Shown here in pieces: positions 26,186 to 36,392 of a DNA stretch of 64,000 bases; position 1 is the first letter of the stretch; every line of letters starts with the position of its first letter. This DNA comes from Oceanospirillum sp048265165 (GTDB taxonomy: Bacteria > Pseudomonadota > Gammaproteobacteria > Pseudomonadales > Halomonadaceae), in the NCBI RefSeq assembly GCF_048265165.1, contig NZ_JBLXCD010000006.1:152109-216108 (forward strand), in the 5' to 3' direction. The notes beneath the pieces were generated by a model. It had not been told where the DNA came from. It saw only the letters and a program-made list of their open reading frames with translations, and did no database searches. The translations under genes were made by a program, and so were the position numbers.

Positions 26186-27280
26186 CTATAGCCCCTGAAC
26201 AGGAATGCGGCAGCAGAGCTGGCCGTCTTCATCTATTTCAGTAAATCTTCCCTGTAGTTGCTGACAGATCTGTTGCAGGCTCTGGCGCAGCTGCTCAGCC
26301 CAGTGGGAATGGTTAAACAAAGGTTGCCCCTCGCTCTGTTCCACCTTTAAGAGTAATTCCTGAGCTTTTTCACCTTTCTGAATCCGTATTTTCAGGTCAT
26401 GGCCCTGTGCCTGGAGCAACGCCAGCTCAATGGCGGCGGTGAGCATAAGCTGAAATCGTGCGGTATCCCATGTCACAACTTCGGGTAGTTCAGCGGCCAG
26501 ATGATAGTCCAGAACCCAGCCATCCTGTCGGCTTTGGGGCAGGTAGTTCAGCAGTGTAGCGTTTATCGTTTCTGCAATAGAGGCGGCCTGAAGCTCTGTG
26601 GCCGGTAGCTTATCATTCAGGCAGAGCGAAAGGGCATAATGGAGCCTTTGCTGGTGGGCATAAAGATCGCGGGCTAGCTCATTGGCAACAGGATTCAGTT
26701 CCAGCTTGCTCAGACGCTTGCTTTGCTTCAGTGCCGGTGCAACATGTTGCAGTAGCGTACCTGCGATTTCAGGTAAGACTTCTGAGAAAGCGTTGGCTTC
26801 GGGTTGAGGTGAGGCTTCGCCGTGCATCGCAATGCCGCCATTTATGGGTTTTATCTGCTCGCGGGCAAGTTTTATATCCCGGTAGGAGCGTAACGCGACA
26901 ATAACCGATGTGAGTAATCGGGATGCCGACAGCTCAGCTTTACTGAGGTAATCGTTAATATCGTAATCAATAATGACCTGTGCTTCCGGGGCATAACCCG
27001 GATGGCCGGTGCGCAGAATAATACGGACATCAGGTTTGTTCAGTGTTTCGCGAATGTGCTTTACCAGCTGCAGCCCGGCGCTTTCTGTCTCCATCACAAC
27101 ATCAAGCAAAATCAGAGCGATATCAGGGTGCTGTGCCAGCTGAGCTTTTGCTTCGATACTACTCATAGCACTGATCAGCTCAATCGGTCGCTGTTCAAAC
27201 TCGTAATCACGAAAAATCATCCGGGTGATGCCGTGAATGCCTTCTTCATCATCAACAATCAATATTTTCCAGGGAATCAT
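26186..27280 (-). CDS. Response regulator with unusual output domain
   Basis: A 364-residue protein with an N-terminal receiver domain: acidic pair Asp10/Asp11, phosphoacceptor Asp60 (LILLDVVMET), and a Thr/Lys switch region near RTGHPG. The C-terminal 200 residues resemble a degraded histidine-kinase dimerisation and ATPase unit (QQRLHYALSLCLNDKLP onward) without clear catalytic motifs. It could partner the orphan kinase at 19553, which faces the same transport genes; this is inference. Confidence 0.75.
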   Translation of the reverse strand: MIPWKILIVDDEEGIHGITRMIFRDYEFEQRPIELISAMSSIEAKAQLAQHPDIALILLDVVMETESAGLQLVKHIRETLNKPDVRIILRTGHPGYAPEAQVIIDYDINDYLSKAELSASRLLTSVIVALRSYRDIKLAREQIKPINGGIAMHGEASPQPEANAFSEVLPEIAGTLLQHVAPALKQSKRLSKLELNPVANELARDLYAHQQRLHYALSLCLNDKLPATELQAASIAETINATLLNYLPQSRQDGWVLDYHLAAELPEVVTWDTARFQLMLTAAIELALLQAQGHDLKIRIQKGEKAQELLLKVEQSEGQPLFNHSHWAEQLRQSLQQICQQLQGRFTEIDEDGQLCCRIPVQGL

Positions 27281-27373
27281 AGGCCGGTATCATATCTGTG
27301 TGAAAAGGTGGCATATTGTGCCAGTAAATGGCTCTTTTGGCTGTAGTTTTACGTATCAGCCGACCGATAAGGA

Positions 27374-30300
27374 TCAGTCTGAAATTATTTTAACTTTCTG
27401 CTGCTCAATCTGCTTAACCTTAGAGCTTGCCCCCCAGCGTTGGAAAAGCTGGCGTGCTTTATTCAGGCAAAATTCTGCCAGCACTCTCTGACCTGTCTCT
27501 GATAACAGATCCGCATAGCGTTCAAAGGCAATGGCCCGATGGCATTGCATTTTGCTGTCGCTAAAAGCTTGGATTGCCTGCTCATACAAAGGGACGCAGT
27601 CCTCGGGACTTTTCCCGGTCAATCGGTTTTTTTCTGCCTGAAGCAGTAAATACTGCCCGGAGAAATTTTCCGGACAATGGCTGCTCCAAAGCTCAAAGCG
27701 GGATTCGGTTTGCTCGATGATCCTAAGCCGCCGTGGGCTAAGTTGTTGCTCCTGTTGGGATTGCATCAGACGCATCAGGCCAAGACAAAAGAGTGTTTCA
27801 CTGATCATCAGGTGACCGGGAAGATCTTTCTCAAGCTGTGCCTGCCAGTGATACAGTTGGGGCCAGATCTGTTGCTTATTCAGCAGTAATGCAGCGCGAA
27901 TGAGATTTGCGGCCTGTAGTGGATGATGGTATTCCGGCACTGCCGGAAGCAGAGCTTTGTCCTGAAGATAGTCCGCCAGCAAGGTACCTGCTGTACGCAG
28001 TGTTTGAGCAAAGGCCGGGTTCAATGACGGCAGCGACTGAATATCCTGCAGACAGCGCTGGCGAATTCGGTTAAGGGAGGATTCGCCATTAAGAGTGTTT
28101 AACTGGTACCAAGTAAGGCGTTGCTCATGGCTAAGAAGTGGGTCGCCTTTCCGGCGGACACTATCCCCCAGTTTTCGTAGCGTATGCATGACCTGACTGA
28201 CCGGTTCCAGCCAGTGCTGAATCTGGCTGCAATACCAGAGATCGGTGGCTTCTGATGTAGCTCTGTAACGGGTCTGGTGGGCGGTGATACTGGTCGGCGA
28301 GTGTGGATTCGGCGGCTTGTGTGCGGCTTCAAGGTTTAAACCCTGCTGCAGAATCTCAGTGCAGAGTGTGTAGTCACCACAGAACCAGCTGGCGACCCAT
28401 GCATAGCCAACAAATGCATAGCGGGCTAAGGCCCGAAGTGTATCAATATCAGGGTTGCGGCGGTTATCGGAGGGTTCCTGTGAGGTGCTGCTGACGAGCT
28501 GCGGAAACCTCAGGCAGTGCTCTGTCATCGAGCTGAGCGCACAGGCGGCCAGTAGTGGTTCAGACCGTTGGCGGGCCAATTGGCTGACCGACTCCAGAAG
28601 AGAGAGCTTACCGATGGTATCTGCAACAGAGTGCTCCGTTTTCTTTGGTGGCGCTTTTTTCTTCGGCGGCACTTTGCGCAAAGCCTGAATCCTTTCCAGT
28701 GTTTGCAGTAAATAAAGCAACCGGTCCTGATCCCCTTGTGGAATCTCCGGTTGCAGATGCGCAAGCAGAAGATCCAGAGCCTCCTGAGGCTGCCCCAGCC
28801 GTTGCAGAATTTGAGCTTTAAGCAGAAAGAGGTCATAGCTCTGGGGCTCTGCGATCTCTGTTTTGGTCTCGTGCAGGAGTATGGCCTGATCTGCGGCTAA
28901 CAGTGCTGTTTTCAGGTTATTGATTTTTAAGCAGAGCAGTGCCTGTTGTGCCAATAGCTCCGCTAGTATCTGGTGCGTCCGAGGGGGAGTCATCTTCTGT
29001 TTCGAAGGCAGTGCTGCACCGCCCGGTTTTGGCAGGCACTGACTCAGATGCTGCCCGGCCTGGGTGATATAGTAAAGGGCGTGGTGCGTATCCGTCTGCT
29101 TCAGAATGTTTCTGGCCGCAATCTGGTTTAGCCGGGCAATAAACTGAGGGTTGAGCTCTGCTGCTTCAGTTTCCGGGATTGGCCGGATTCTGTTTAGATG
29201 ATAAAGCGTTTCTGTCAGCTGCTGCTGAGCGTCTGAGGTGAGCCCAATATCCTCATTTATATCTTCCTGGCGGCTTGTTTCCGGGATAGGCAGGGTTTTA
29301 ATCAGCGCTTTAGCTAAGAACTGGCCAAATTTCCGGTGCAGTTCCTGTTGCTCCGCTGTCGGAATATTTTGCAACAGCTGCTCACGTATAGCTGGTTGGC
29401 TGAAACGGAACTCCAGTGCTTCCTCCTGCTCTGAGACCGGCTCGATAAGGCCTTCCTGTTGTGCAGGCCATAAGTGGATGATTAACCGGGCTTCTGGGTC
29501 TGAGCTGATGGCTGCCAGATGATTCAGGCTAAAGGTCTCACCGAAGATCGCCGCACGCCTCAGGTGTTTTAGACCGAATGGATTGAGTTTCTGCAGCTTT
29601 TCCGGCAACAGATTGCATATATTGCTGGCGGTAACGTTTGCGTGCAGCTGGGCCGTATCCTCACCCGGCAATAAAGATGCTTCAAGGGATGCCGGTGAAA
29701 AAGGAGGAGAGGGCACCAAAGCGGGGTCAGGCTCAACTGACCAGCCTTCGGGTGAAGTCGCTGTGCTGTGCCGTTGATCATTAAGCTGCTGGCGGTAGCG
29801 GCTGGGCGGCATTCCTGCCCAGCGTTTAAACGCTTTCTGAAATGCAGATTGATTGGAGAAGCCCAGCTGGAAAGCGATCTCCCCAAAGCTGAGCTCACCC
29901 TTACGGATCATCTGCAGACAAAGCTCTTTTCGCGTTTGGTCGTAAAGGGTCTGGAAGTTGGTGTTTAATTCGCCCAGCTTGCGCTGTAGCGTACGCAGGC
30001 TCAGCCCCAGCTGCCGGGCAACCTCTTCCCGTCGGATAACATCCCCCTGTGACAGTATCTGCTCCCGGATCAGGTGACGAATCTGAGCGGTCAGGGCCAG
30101 CTTTTTATGGCTGGCACCTAATAAAGCATCCGCAAACTCTCTGTGTAACTGGTGCATCTCGCGGTTGGCGTCGGTACAGGGGAGAGAAAGGTACTGATTA
30201 GCCAGAAGTATGCTGTTATTCCCGGCCTCAAAGTTCACCTCAGCGGCGAATAGCTGGTGGTAACGGTGGCCGCTTGGTGGCTCAGGGTAAGCCAGATCGA

Positions 30301-30874
30301 CTTGCTGTACGGGAATCTGCTGACCCGTGAGCCAGCGAGGCCAGTTCAGCAGGCAGGCCAGAAAAAATTCCGCTACGTTGCGGGTTTCATCTTCGATGTC
30401 CAGTGTCAAACGGGTAAACTGCTTGTCCTGGGTAAGTCTTAATGTGGCACTCTCAAATAAAATGGGCAGATACTCTTCCAGAACTTCCAGGGCGTCTCCC
30501 AGTGTATCCGCAGTTGAAATAAGAAAGCCTGTCGAGCCCAGCATTCTGGGCTGGGTAGCTTCGGCCAGTCTCAGGCTGATATAAGGATTGCTACTGGCTT
30601 TGGCCAACCGGGAAAGAACCTGTGAGAACTTATCAGCAGGAAAGCGGGTGTCTGGTCGGGTAAAATCGTCTTGGTTTAAACCCACGTCATCCATAAGCTG
30701 CTGCTGGAGTGAGCCTGGAGAGGGGGAGGCATTTTGTGTCTGCGTGGGTATGCCGGTTTGTGTCTGTGTGGGTATGTCGGCGTCTGGCGTACCGGATTCA
30801 GGCAGTGCAGTATAGTGCCTTGCCAGTTGCAGAATGGGCTCAAGAAGTTTACTGGAAGCTGTGGCGGTTGGCAT
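27374..30874 (-). CDS. Giant AraC regulator fused to TPR-type domain
   Basis: A 1166-residue protein. Residues 55-245 resemble the AraC arabinose-binding-like domain, and 265-362 the AraC double helix-turn-helix (LGLSLRTLQRKLGELN, LGFSNQSAFQKAFKRWAG). From about 425 to 1160 it resembles the region that follows the AAA module in PknB-type multidomain kinases (LRRAAIFGETFSLNHLAAI, LHRKFGQFLAKAL) and then helical TPR-like repeats, but no Walker A is seen. A T/Q/P-rich repeat lies at 32-48. The start codon is at 30874. The nearest solute-binding gene at 30939 is divergent. This domain order is unusual for the family. Confidence 0.75.
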   Translation of the reverse strand: MPTATASSKLLEPILQLARHYTALPESGTPDADIPTQTQTGIPTQTQNASPSPGSLQQQLMDDVGLNQDDFTRPDTRFPADKFSQVLSRLAKASSNPYISLRLAEATQPRMLGSTGFLISTADTLGDALEVLEEYLPILFESATLRLTQDKQFTRLTLDIEDETRNVAEFFLACLLNWPRWLTGQQIPVQQVDLAYPEPPSGHRYHQLFAAEVNFEAGNNSILLANQYLSLPCTDANREMHQLHREFADALLGASHKKLALTAQIRHLIREQILSQGDVIRREEVARQLGLSLRTLQRKLGELNTNFQTLYDQTRKELCLQMIRKGELSFGEIAFQLGFSNQSAFQKAFKRWAGMPPSRYRQQLNDQRHSTATSPEGWSVEPDPALVPSPPFSPASLEASLLPGEDTAQLHANVTASNICNLLPEKLQKLNPFGLKHLRRAAIFGETFSLNHLAAISSDPEARLIIHLWPAQQEGLIEPVSEQEEALEFRFSQPAIREQLLQNIPTAEQQELHRKFGQFLAKALIKTLPIPETSRQEDINEDIGLTSDAQQQLTETLYHLNRIRPIPETEAAELNPQFIARLNQIAARNILKQTDTHHALYYITQAGQHLSQCLPKPGGAALPSKQKMTPPRTHQILAELLAQQALLCLKINNLKTALLAADQAILLHETKTEIAEPQSYDLFLLKAQILQRLGQPQEALDLLLAHLQPEIPQGDQDRLLYLLQTLERIQALRKVPPKKKAPPKKTEHSVADTIGKLSLLESVSQLARQRSEPLLAACALSSMTEHCLRFPQLVSSTSQEPSDNRRNPDIDTLRALARYAFVGYAWVASWFCGDYTLCTEILQQGLNLEAAHKPPNPHSPTSITAHQTRYRATSEATDLWYCSQIQHWLEPVSQVMHTLRKLGDSVRRKGDPLLSHEQRLTWYQLNTLNGESSLNRIRQRCLQDIQSLPSLNPAFAQTLRTAGTLLADYLQDKALLPAVPEYHHPLQAANLIRAALLLNKQQIWPQLYHWQAQLEKDLPGHLMISETLFCLGLMRLMQSQQEQQLSPRRLRIIEQTESRFELWSSHCPENFSGQYLLLQAEKNRLTGKSPEDCVPLYEQAIQAFSDSKMQCHRAIAFERYADLLSETGQRVLAEFCLNKARQLFQRWGASSKVKQIEQQKVKIISD

Positions 30875-30938
30875 AAAATGAGTGATAATGCGCTGGTTGA
30901 TTTTGAATGTTGTTTCGCTTTAAGGGTATCACAGAGCT

Positions 30939-31763
30939 TTGACTGATTATTCCTTCCGTGCCATAAATCCCATGGCTTTTTTGGCTTTCATGCTATTTTT
31001 CTGCCTTGTCCGGCCTCTTGCCGCTTCGGATTCAGGCTCAAGGGCGGTTGACGCGATCATCTTAAAGGTAGGGATGCCTCAGCCGGGTGTTGTGCCTTTT
31101 TTTTGGCAGGACCGGCAAGGGGACTTCCGTGGTATTTATGCGGATACCCTGCGTTTGGTCGTATCGCGTATAGCATTGGATCTGGAGCGGCCGGTTAAGC
31201 TTGAATTTATCCCCCTGTCACAGGCCAGGCTATTGCGGCAGTTTGAGGCCGGAGATATTAATGTGGAAGCCGGCGTTGTGCCTGTTCAGCCTGCCCCCGG
31301 TGCAGATCCCAGTATAAGGCTGGCGGAACTGTCTCTTTTTACCCGACCTTATGGGGTGGTGAATAATGTGATTATTTACCAGTCGGAACTCTCTTTTCCG
31401 CTCTTTATTTTACCGGATCTGAAGGGGCGTCGGGTTGCTACGGTGCGGGGAAGTCCTGTACCCAATGGTTTGATTCGGGAAGATTTTTCCAATCAATGGC
31501 AAATAGCTCAGCGGGTACACCGTGGGTGGAATGACATTGGCCTGATGACGGAGGCGGTCGCCCTCTATTATCAGATTAGTGGGAGACTGAGTTACAGGAT
31601 TTCACTGCCTTACGCCAGTAACTCAGTGTCTTTTCGGTTGCACAGAGAGCTGAAACCTTTACTCGATCCCTTCAATCGGGCCCTCGCTAATCTGGAAGCC
31701 GAAGGCAAGCTTGATCAGTTGGTTTGTGACTATCTGTGTGGCACGGCACCGTCTTCGCCATGA
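30939..31763 (+). CDS. Periplasmic substrate-binding protein (PBP2 type)
   Basis: A 274-residue protein with a hydrophobic N-terminal segment (AFLAFMLFFCLVRPLAAS) followed by an amino-acid-binding-like fold (VGMPQPGVVPFFWQDRQGDF, DLKGRRVATVRGS). It resembles family 3 extracellular solute-binding proteins found outside ABC operons. The start is uncertain: TTG at 30939 or ATG at 30972. It is divergent from the giant AraC gene, 64 bases away, and may act as its sensor or target. Confidence 0.7.
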   Translation: MTDYSFRAINPMAFLAFMLFFCLVRPLAASDSGSRAVDAIILKVGMPQPGVVPFFWQDRQGDFRGIYADTLRLVVSRIALDLERPVKLEFIPLSQARLLRQFEAGDINVEAGVVPVQPAPGADPSIRLAELSLFTRPYGVVNNVIIYQSELSFPLFILPDLKGRRVATVRGSPVPNGLIREDFSNQWQIAQRVHRGWNDIGLMTEAVALYYQISGRLSYRISLPYASNSVSFRLHRELKPLLDPFNRALANLEAEGKLDQLVCDYLCGTAPSSP

Positions 31764-31805
31764 TCTGGCCAGGCCCCACCACGCTTTCGGCTGTTGGAAC
31801 AGTCT

Positions 31806-32813
31806 CTACAAAAACTGCGCTAACCTTGTATAGCTGTCAATGCGTTCGTCCTGACCATAAGTGACGGTTACTGTTGCAATCTCTTCTGTGCCGAACTGGT
31901 CTGCTAACTGGCTGATCTCATCCCAGCACTGCTCCGGTGTCCCTATGGTGTAACCTGAGGCTATTTTGTCAAACATGGCTTTGTGGGACGCTGACATGTG
32001 GTGGTAGCGGTCTTTCACCTCTTCCGGTTTCAGAAAGTCTTCACGCTGACCTATTTGAGCTGAATACTTACGGTAGACGGCTGTACCGGCTCTTAGATGT
32101 GCCTGTTCTTCTGTTTCAGCACAGATACAGGCGATAGCCAACATGCGGCTGGGCGGGTGCGGGTGGCCGGACTGATACCAGGCGTTCTGGTGGGCGGCAA
32201 AAATTTCCGGGCGGCAATTATCCGGGTCAATAAAGCGCGCCAATGCGATGTTATAGCCCAGTTCACCGGCCAGTGCGGCACTGCCTCCGCTGGAGCCCAG
32301 CATCCAGAGATCCGGCTTGTCGCTGCTGTCGGGCAGAATATGGATATTACGATAAGGGTGTTCTTTATCCAGTGACTGATTGATAAAGCCTGCCAGCAGA
32401 GCCGCCTGATCCGCGTAATACTCACCTTGAAGCGGGGCGTTGGGAAAAGCCAGTGCACTGGAGGTCAGGCCTGTTCCGCCCGGAGCGCGGCCAATACCAA
32501 GGTCGATGCGGCCAGGGAAAAGGTTGGCCATCATAGAGAAGGTTTCAGCCACTTTTAACGGACTGTAGTGAGAAAGCATGACGCCACCGCTGCCAACTTT
32601 GATGTTTTTGGTGATGCTGGCAATATGGGCGACTAGGATTTCCGGGCAAGGGTTGGCGAAGTGCAGGCTGTCATGGTGCTCGGCAACCCAGTACCTGTGG
32701 TAACCCAGCTGATCGCATAACTGCGCCAGTTCAACGGTAAGGGAGGGAGCCTCCTTCCTGGAGTGGGAGCCGTGAACGGGGCTTTGGTCAACAACAGACA
32801 GTTTGATGCTCAT
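31806..32813 (-). CDS. LLM-class flavin-dependent oxidoreductase (YhbW-like)
   Basis: A 335-residue luciferase-like monooxygenase-family protein of the MsnO8/YhbW type. The typical N-terminal blocks DQSPVHGSH, LGYHRYWVAEHH and GSGGVMLSHYSPLKVAE are present, along with FPGRIDLGIGRAPGG. It likely uses reduced flavin; the substrate is unknown. The gene stands alone with a GGAG site upstream of the ATG. Confidence 0.92.
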   Translation of the reverse strand: MSIKLSVVDQSPVHGSHSRKEAPSLTVELAQLCDQLGYHRYWVAEHHDSLHFANPCPEILVAHIASITKNIKVGSGGVMLSHYSPLKVAETFSMMANLFPGRIDLGIGRAPGGTGLTSSALAFPNAPLQGEYYADQAALLAGFINQSLDKEHPYRNIHILPDSSDKPDLWMLGSSGGSAALAGELGYNIALARFIDPDNCRPEIFAAHQNAWYQSGHPHPPSRMLAIACICAETEEQAHLRAGTAVYRKYSAQIGQREDFLKPEEVKDRYHHMSASHKAMFDKIASGYTIGTPEQCWDEISQLADQFGTEEIATVTVTYGQDERIDSYTRLAQFL

Positions 32814-32894
32814 GGATAACTCCGTTATTTATTTTGTTAACATGTTAAACAAATGTCGGAGAATTTGAAATACGAGCTTGTGTGGCCTGCACGT

Positions 32895-33986
32895 TTAGTG
32901 CGCCGGTGACCAGTTTTCAGCCGCCTCGATTCTTTCTTTGATAGCGGGATGGGAGCTCAGATACTTATTGAGAACACTGTTGCCATCTGCAGAGGTTGAC
33001 GCTGTTTGGCTATGCATTAAGCGGTTCATCGCCTCGGCAAAATCTTTTGGTGATTGCCCCAGTTGATGCAGTTTGCTGTAAGCAAAGGTATCAGCTTCAC
33101 GCTCCATATCCCTTGAAAAAGCATTATGGGTCAGACTGGCTCCGGCACCAATGACCATCTCGCCAGCGCCTTCAATATCACCTAATATCAGGGCAAACAG
33201 CATGGAGGTTGCCGCTGCCTGAGCCATCATCTTCAAACCATGTTGGTGCTCGACATGACCTATTTCGTGCAGCATCACAGCCGTTAGTTGCCTGGGGCTA
33301 TTGCCCATCAGTTCAACAATATCATCCGTCAGAATCACATCGCCGTTAGGCAGAGCCATGGCGTTGGGGCCCATAGGCCCGCTGCGAAAATGCAGCTGGT
33401 AATTCGCTTTTGGAAGGCTGAGGGCTTCCAGTGTGTTATGCCACTGCTCACGGATTCCGGCTTGTTGCGCTTCAGGAATCTGACTGGGCTTCATATAGAT
33501 GTGGTCAAGAATCGCCAGCGTTTGTTGACCAGACTCTTCGGCAACACTTTCTGGCAGGAAAGCGACCCCGATACCGGCAGCAGCAGGAATTAATCTGAAG
33601 GTGATTAACCATATAAACAGTGGAAGTGCGATCACAGCGACAAGAGCCACAAGCCAGCGGGTTTCCAGCCAGTTGAGGATATGGGCTTTCGGTTTTAGTC
33701 CTGACCAACGGTAACTGGCATCATCAGGAATAAAACGTGCCCCATTGGGCAGGCGCAACTCAACAGGTAAGCCGGGTATGATGGCGCTGTAACTGAGTTC
33801 ACCGGCACAATACTCAGCGATATTCTGCTGGGTCATATTGAAGATTTTCACACCGCCACTGGCGTTTTCAAGGATAAAGGCCGGCTGTGCAGAGGCACGA
33901 CCGGCTTCCTGCAGGATTCCCTGAATGCTTTCTGTCGGCGGGCATGACGCATCGACCAATGGGTTTGACTCCGTAGGTAGCGTCAT
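32895..33986 (-). CDS. M48-family membrane metalloprotease
   Basis: A 363-residue protease. The zinc motif HEIGH is at residues 240-244, with a second Glu-containing segment EREADTFAY further on. One transmembrane helix (111-132) follows an unusual N-terminal 100-residue region. It lies 28 bases downstream of the YjgN-type gene, an arrangement common in gammaproteobacteria. It probably degrades membrane or periplasmic proteins. Confidence 0.88.
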   Translation of the reverse strand: MTLPTESNPLVDASCPPTESIQGILQEAGRASAQPAFILENASGGVKIFNMTQQNIAEYCAGELSYSAIIPGLPVELRLPNGARFIPDDASYRWSGLKPKAHILNWLETRWLVALVAVIALPLFIWLITFRLIPAAAGIGVAFLPESVAEESGQQTLAILDHIYMKPSQIPEAQQAGIREQWHNTLEALSLPKANYQLHFRSGPMGPNAMALPNGDVILTDDIVELMGNSPRQLTAVMLHEIGHVEHQHGLKMMAQAAATSMLFALILGDIEGAGEMVIGAGASLTHNAFSRDMEREADTFAYSKLHQLGQSPKDFAEAMNRLMHSQTASTSADGNSVLNKYLSSHPAIKERIEAAENWSPAH

Positions 33987-34014
33987 AATCCACCTTCTGT
34001 GTTTCGTTTATTCA

Positions 34015-35106
34015 TCAGGTCAGCGACAGGTCAATATCAAATACACCTGCGGCCTCTTCACCAAAGGCTTTGCCATCATCCTGCTCAGTATTGATCAGCT
34101 GCTCTATGCCGGGCTGAAGTGTTACTTCCGTCGCACTGGCCAGTAGTGCGTTTTTACGTATCTGGGTAATAGGGAAAGCCAGCCCGATAGTAAAGATCAA
34201 CAGAAGGCTGTTGCTCAGGTTGAGCCAGCAATAAGCCGGAATACTCAGCCGGGCTCTCAGGGAAGCGATCTGATCGATTTTCATGGCATTGGTCAGATGA
34301 TTGAACATAAGGGCATAAAAAAGCCCGGCAACCAGATTGAATGTGATCAGATAGAACGCCAGAAACATTGGCATTAACGCCGGCAGTGACCAGCGGCCAT
34401 TCTGGAGCTGGTAAATAAGATTGGATGCTTCAACAAACAGATAGCCTGCGCCAAGGATTATCACAGCAATTATCAGAGCGATAAGTGATGCTTTGTAGTA
34501 ATAGCTGGTTGACGTAGCAAGCTGCACAGGTCGGCCGCCGTAACTGATATTCCGGTAGAGATACTGATGGATTTTTTTCAGAACCCAGGGCATCGCCAGC
34601 CAGGCGGTAATGGCTCCCAGAATGGGTAATAGCAGAAAAGTGACAAAAGCTCCGCCGTAGCTGCCTTTAAAAGAGAAGCGAACATTCCGGTAAGACGTAT
34701 TTCGCATATTGAAACGCAAACTTGCATTGATCAGCCACGGGGTGGCCGCTAGCAGTAGCAGGGTGCAAAGCAGACTTAATAACGGGTTCAGGCCGGAAAT
34801 CACCGCATAAACAGCAAAAATGGCGACGGCCAGAATCCGCCCGATAAGAATTTGCAGCGGCTTAGCCAGAAATGAGAAACGATGCCCATCAATTTGAGTA
34901 TGACCATAAAGGTATTGGGTGTTTCTGACCTTAGCCCATGCGCTGTAGATACCCAGCGTCAGGATGCTGAGCAGCAGATTAACCAGCCAAAGCTTAAAGT
35001 ACTCCATTTTTTTTCCGGAAAAGCGGATCGGTACTGTTTTGCTGTTAAGCACCTGATTGACCAGGTGGTTGGCTTGAGGTGTTGTACTTGGGGTAGGTTC
35101 TGGCAT
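34015..35106 (-). CDS. YjgN/DUF898-family membrane protein
   Basis: A 363-residue multi-helix membrane protein with the YjgN N-terminal signature FSGKKMEYFKLWLVNLLLS then LGIYSAWAKVRNTQYLYGHT. About six to eight hydrophobic segments follow. It is the first gene of an operon with the M48 protease. Function is unknown; the pair may act in membrane protein quality control. Confidence 0.87.
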   Translation of the reverse strand: MPEPTPSTTPQANHLVNQVLNSKTVPIRFSGKKMEYFKLWLVNLLLSILTLGIYSAWAKVRNTQYLYGHTQIDGHRFSFLAKPLQILIGRILAVAIFAVYAVISGLNPLLSLLCTLLLLAATPWLINASLRFNMRNTSYRNVRFSFKGSYGGAFVTFLLLPILGAITAWLAMPWVLKKIHQYLYRNISYGGRPVQLATSTSYYYKASLIALIIAVIILGAGYLFVEASNLIYQLQNGRWSLPALMPMFLAFYLITFNLVAGLFYALMFNHLTNAMKIDQIASLRARLSIPAYCWLNLSNSLLLIFTIGLAFPITQIRKNALLASATEVTLQPGIEQLINTEQDDGKAFGEEAAGVFDIDLSLT

Positions 35107-35303
35107 GGTAACGTCCTTGTAGGTATATCCTGAGTTTAGTGGCGATGCCTCAGCTGGTATTGAAATTACCTGACATCAAAAAAGCTAATGATGGTATTCA
35201 ATCTAATCATTTTTCAGATAAGGCGTAGCCCGATTAGACTTCGTTGATTTGCTCAGAAAAGAGCTTACCCAATAAATATAAAGAAAAACCGGAGCTAATC
35301 CTA

Positions 35304-36371
35304 ATGAAACATCCGATTAAAACCCTTTCGTTGGCCGTTTGTCTTGCTTCCTCTGTTGTGCTGCCTGCCCAAGGGGCAGAACAGAGAATTATGCTGAAGA
35401 TGCCAATTGCGTTTAATTCTAAGCTGCCCAGCGTTGGTACAACGGCAACCTATATCGAAGAAACACTGAACACCACCTCCGGTGGCAGTATTAGAGTGAA
35501 AAAATATGAACCGGGTAAGCTAATCGCGCCTTTTGAAATTCTGGATGCGGTTTCTGCCGGTAAAGTCAGTGCCGGTTTTGGCTCGCCAGGGTACTGGGTG
35601 GGTAAAATTCCGGCGGCATCGGTATTTTCCTCTGTGCCCTTCGGCCCGGAAGCCGGAGAATATATGGCCTGGGTTTATCACGGTAACGGCCGTAAGCTCT
35701 GGCAGGAGATGTACGACACCAATGGCTATAACGTGCATGCGATTCCCTGTGCCGTGGTGGCACCGGAAACCTCGGGCTGGTTCAGTAAACCCATTGAGAG
35801 TGCAGAAGATCTGAAAGGCCTGAGAATGCGTTTCTTTGGCTTAGGTGGCGAGGTGATGCAGAAACTGGGTGTGAACACCTCCTTACTCTCCGGTGCAGAG
35901 ATCTTCCCCGCGCTGGAAAAGGGCGCGATTGATGCAACCGAGTTTTCCATGCCGGTGATCGACCAGATGATCGGCCTGCACAAGGTGGCTAAATACAACT
36001 ACTATCCGGGCTGGCACCAGCAAGCGACCCTGCTGGAACTGCTGGTAAATAAGAAAACCTGGAACAAAATGAGCGAAACCCAGCAGGCACTGGTAGAAAC
36101 CACCTGTCGTTCTGCCATGGCGGTTTCCTTTGCCGAGGGTGAAGCGCTTCAGTTCGCGGCAATGAACAAAAATATTGAGAAAAATGGCGTCCATAATCTG
36201 CGCTGGAGCGACGAAATGCTGGACTTGTTCCGCACCACATGGGAAGAAGTCGCCGCAGAGAAATCCGCCGCTGATCCTTTCTTCGCCAAAGCCTACGGAG
36301 ATCTGCAGGGCTTCCGGGAAGAGTACAAAATCTGGAAAGAAAACGCCTTTATGCCCCGCCGCCCAGAGTAA
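35304..36371 (+). CDS. DctP-type TRAP solute-binding protein, orphan
   Basis: A 355-residue secreted protein with a signal peptide (cleavage near QGAEQRIM) and the DctP-like core, including GLRMRFFGLGGEVMQKLGV and ATEFSMPVIDQMIGLHKVA. The ATG at 35304 is chosen for its GGAG site. No DctQ/DctM permease gene is near, so it must work with a permease encoded elsewhere. It ends at a strong terminator. Confidence 0.92.
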   Translation: MKHPIKTLSLAVCLASSVVLPAQGAEQRIMLKMPIAFNSKLPSVGTTATYIEETLNTTSGGSIRVKKYEPGKLIAPFEILDAVSAGKVSAGFGSPGYWVGKIPAASVFSSVPFGPEAGEYMAWVYHGNGRKLWQEMYDTNGYNVHAIPCAVVAPETSGWFSKPIESAEDLKGLRMRFFGLGGEVMQKLGVNTSLLSGAEIFPALEKGAIDATEFSMPVIDQMIGLHKVAKYNYYPGWHQQATLLELLVNKKTWNKMSETQQALVETTCRSAMAVSFAEGEALQFAAMNKNIEKNGVHNLRWSDEMLDLFRTTWEEVAAEKSAADPFFAKAYGDLQGFREEYKIWKENAFMPRRPE

Positions 36372-36392
36372 TTATCTGATCTGATCCACCAG

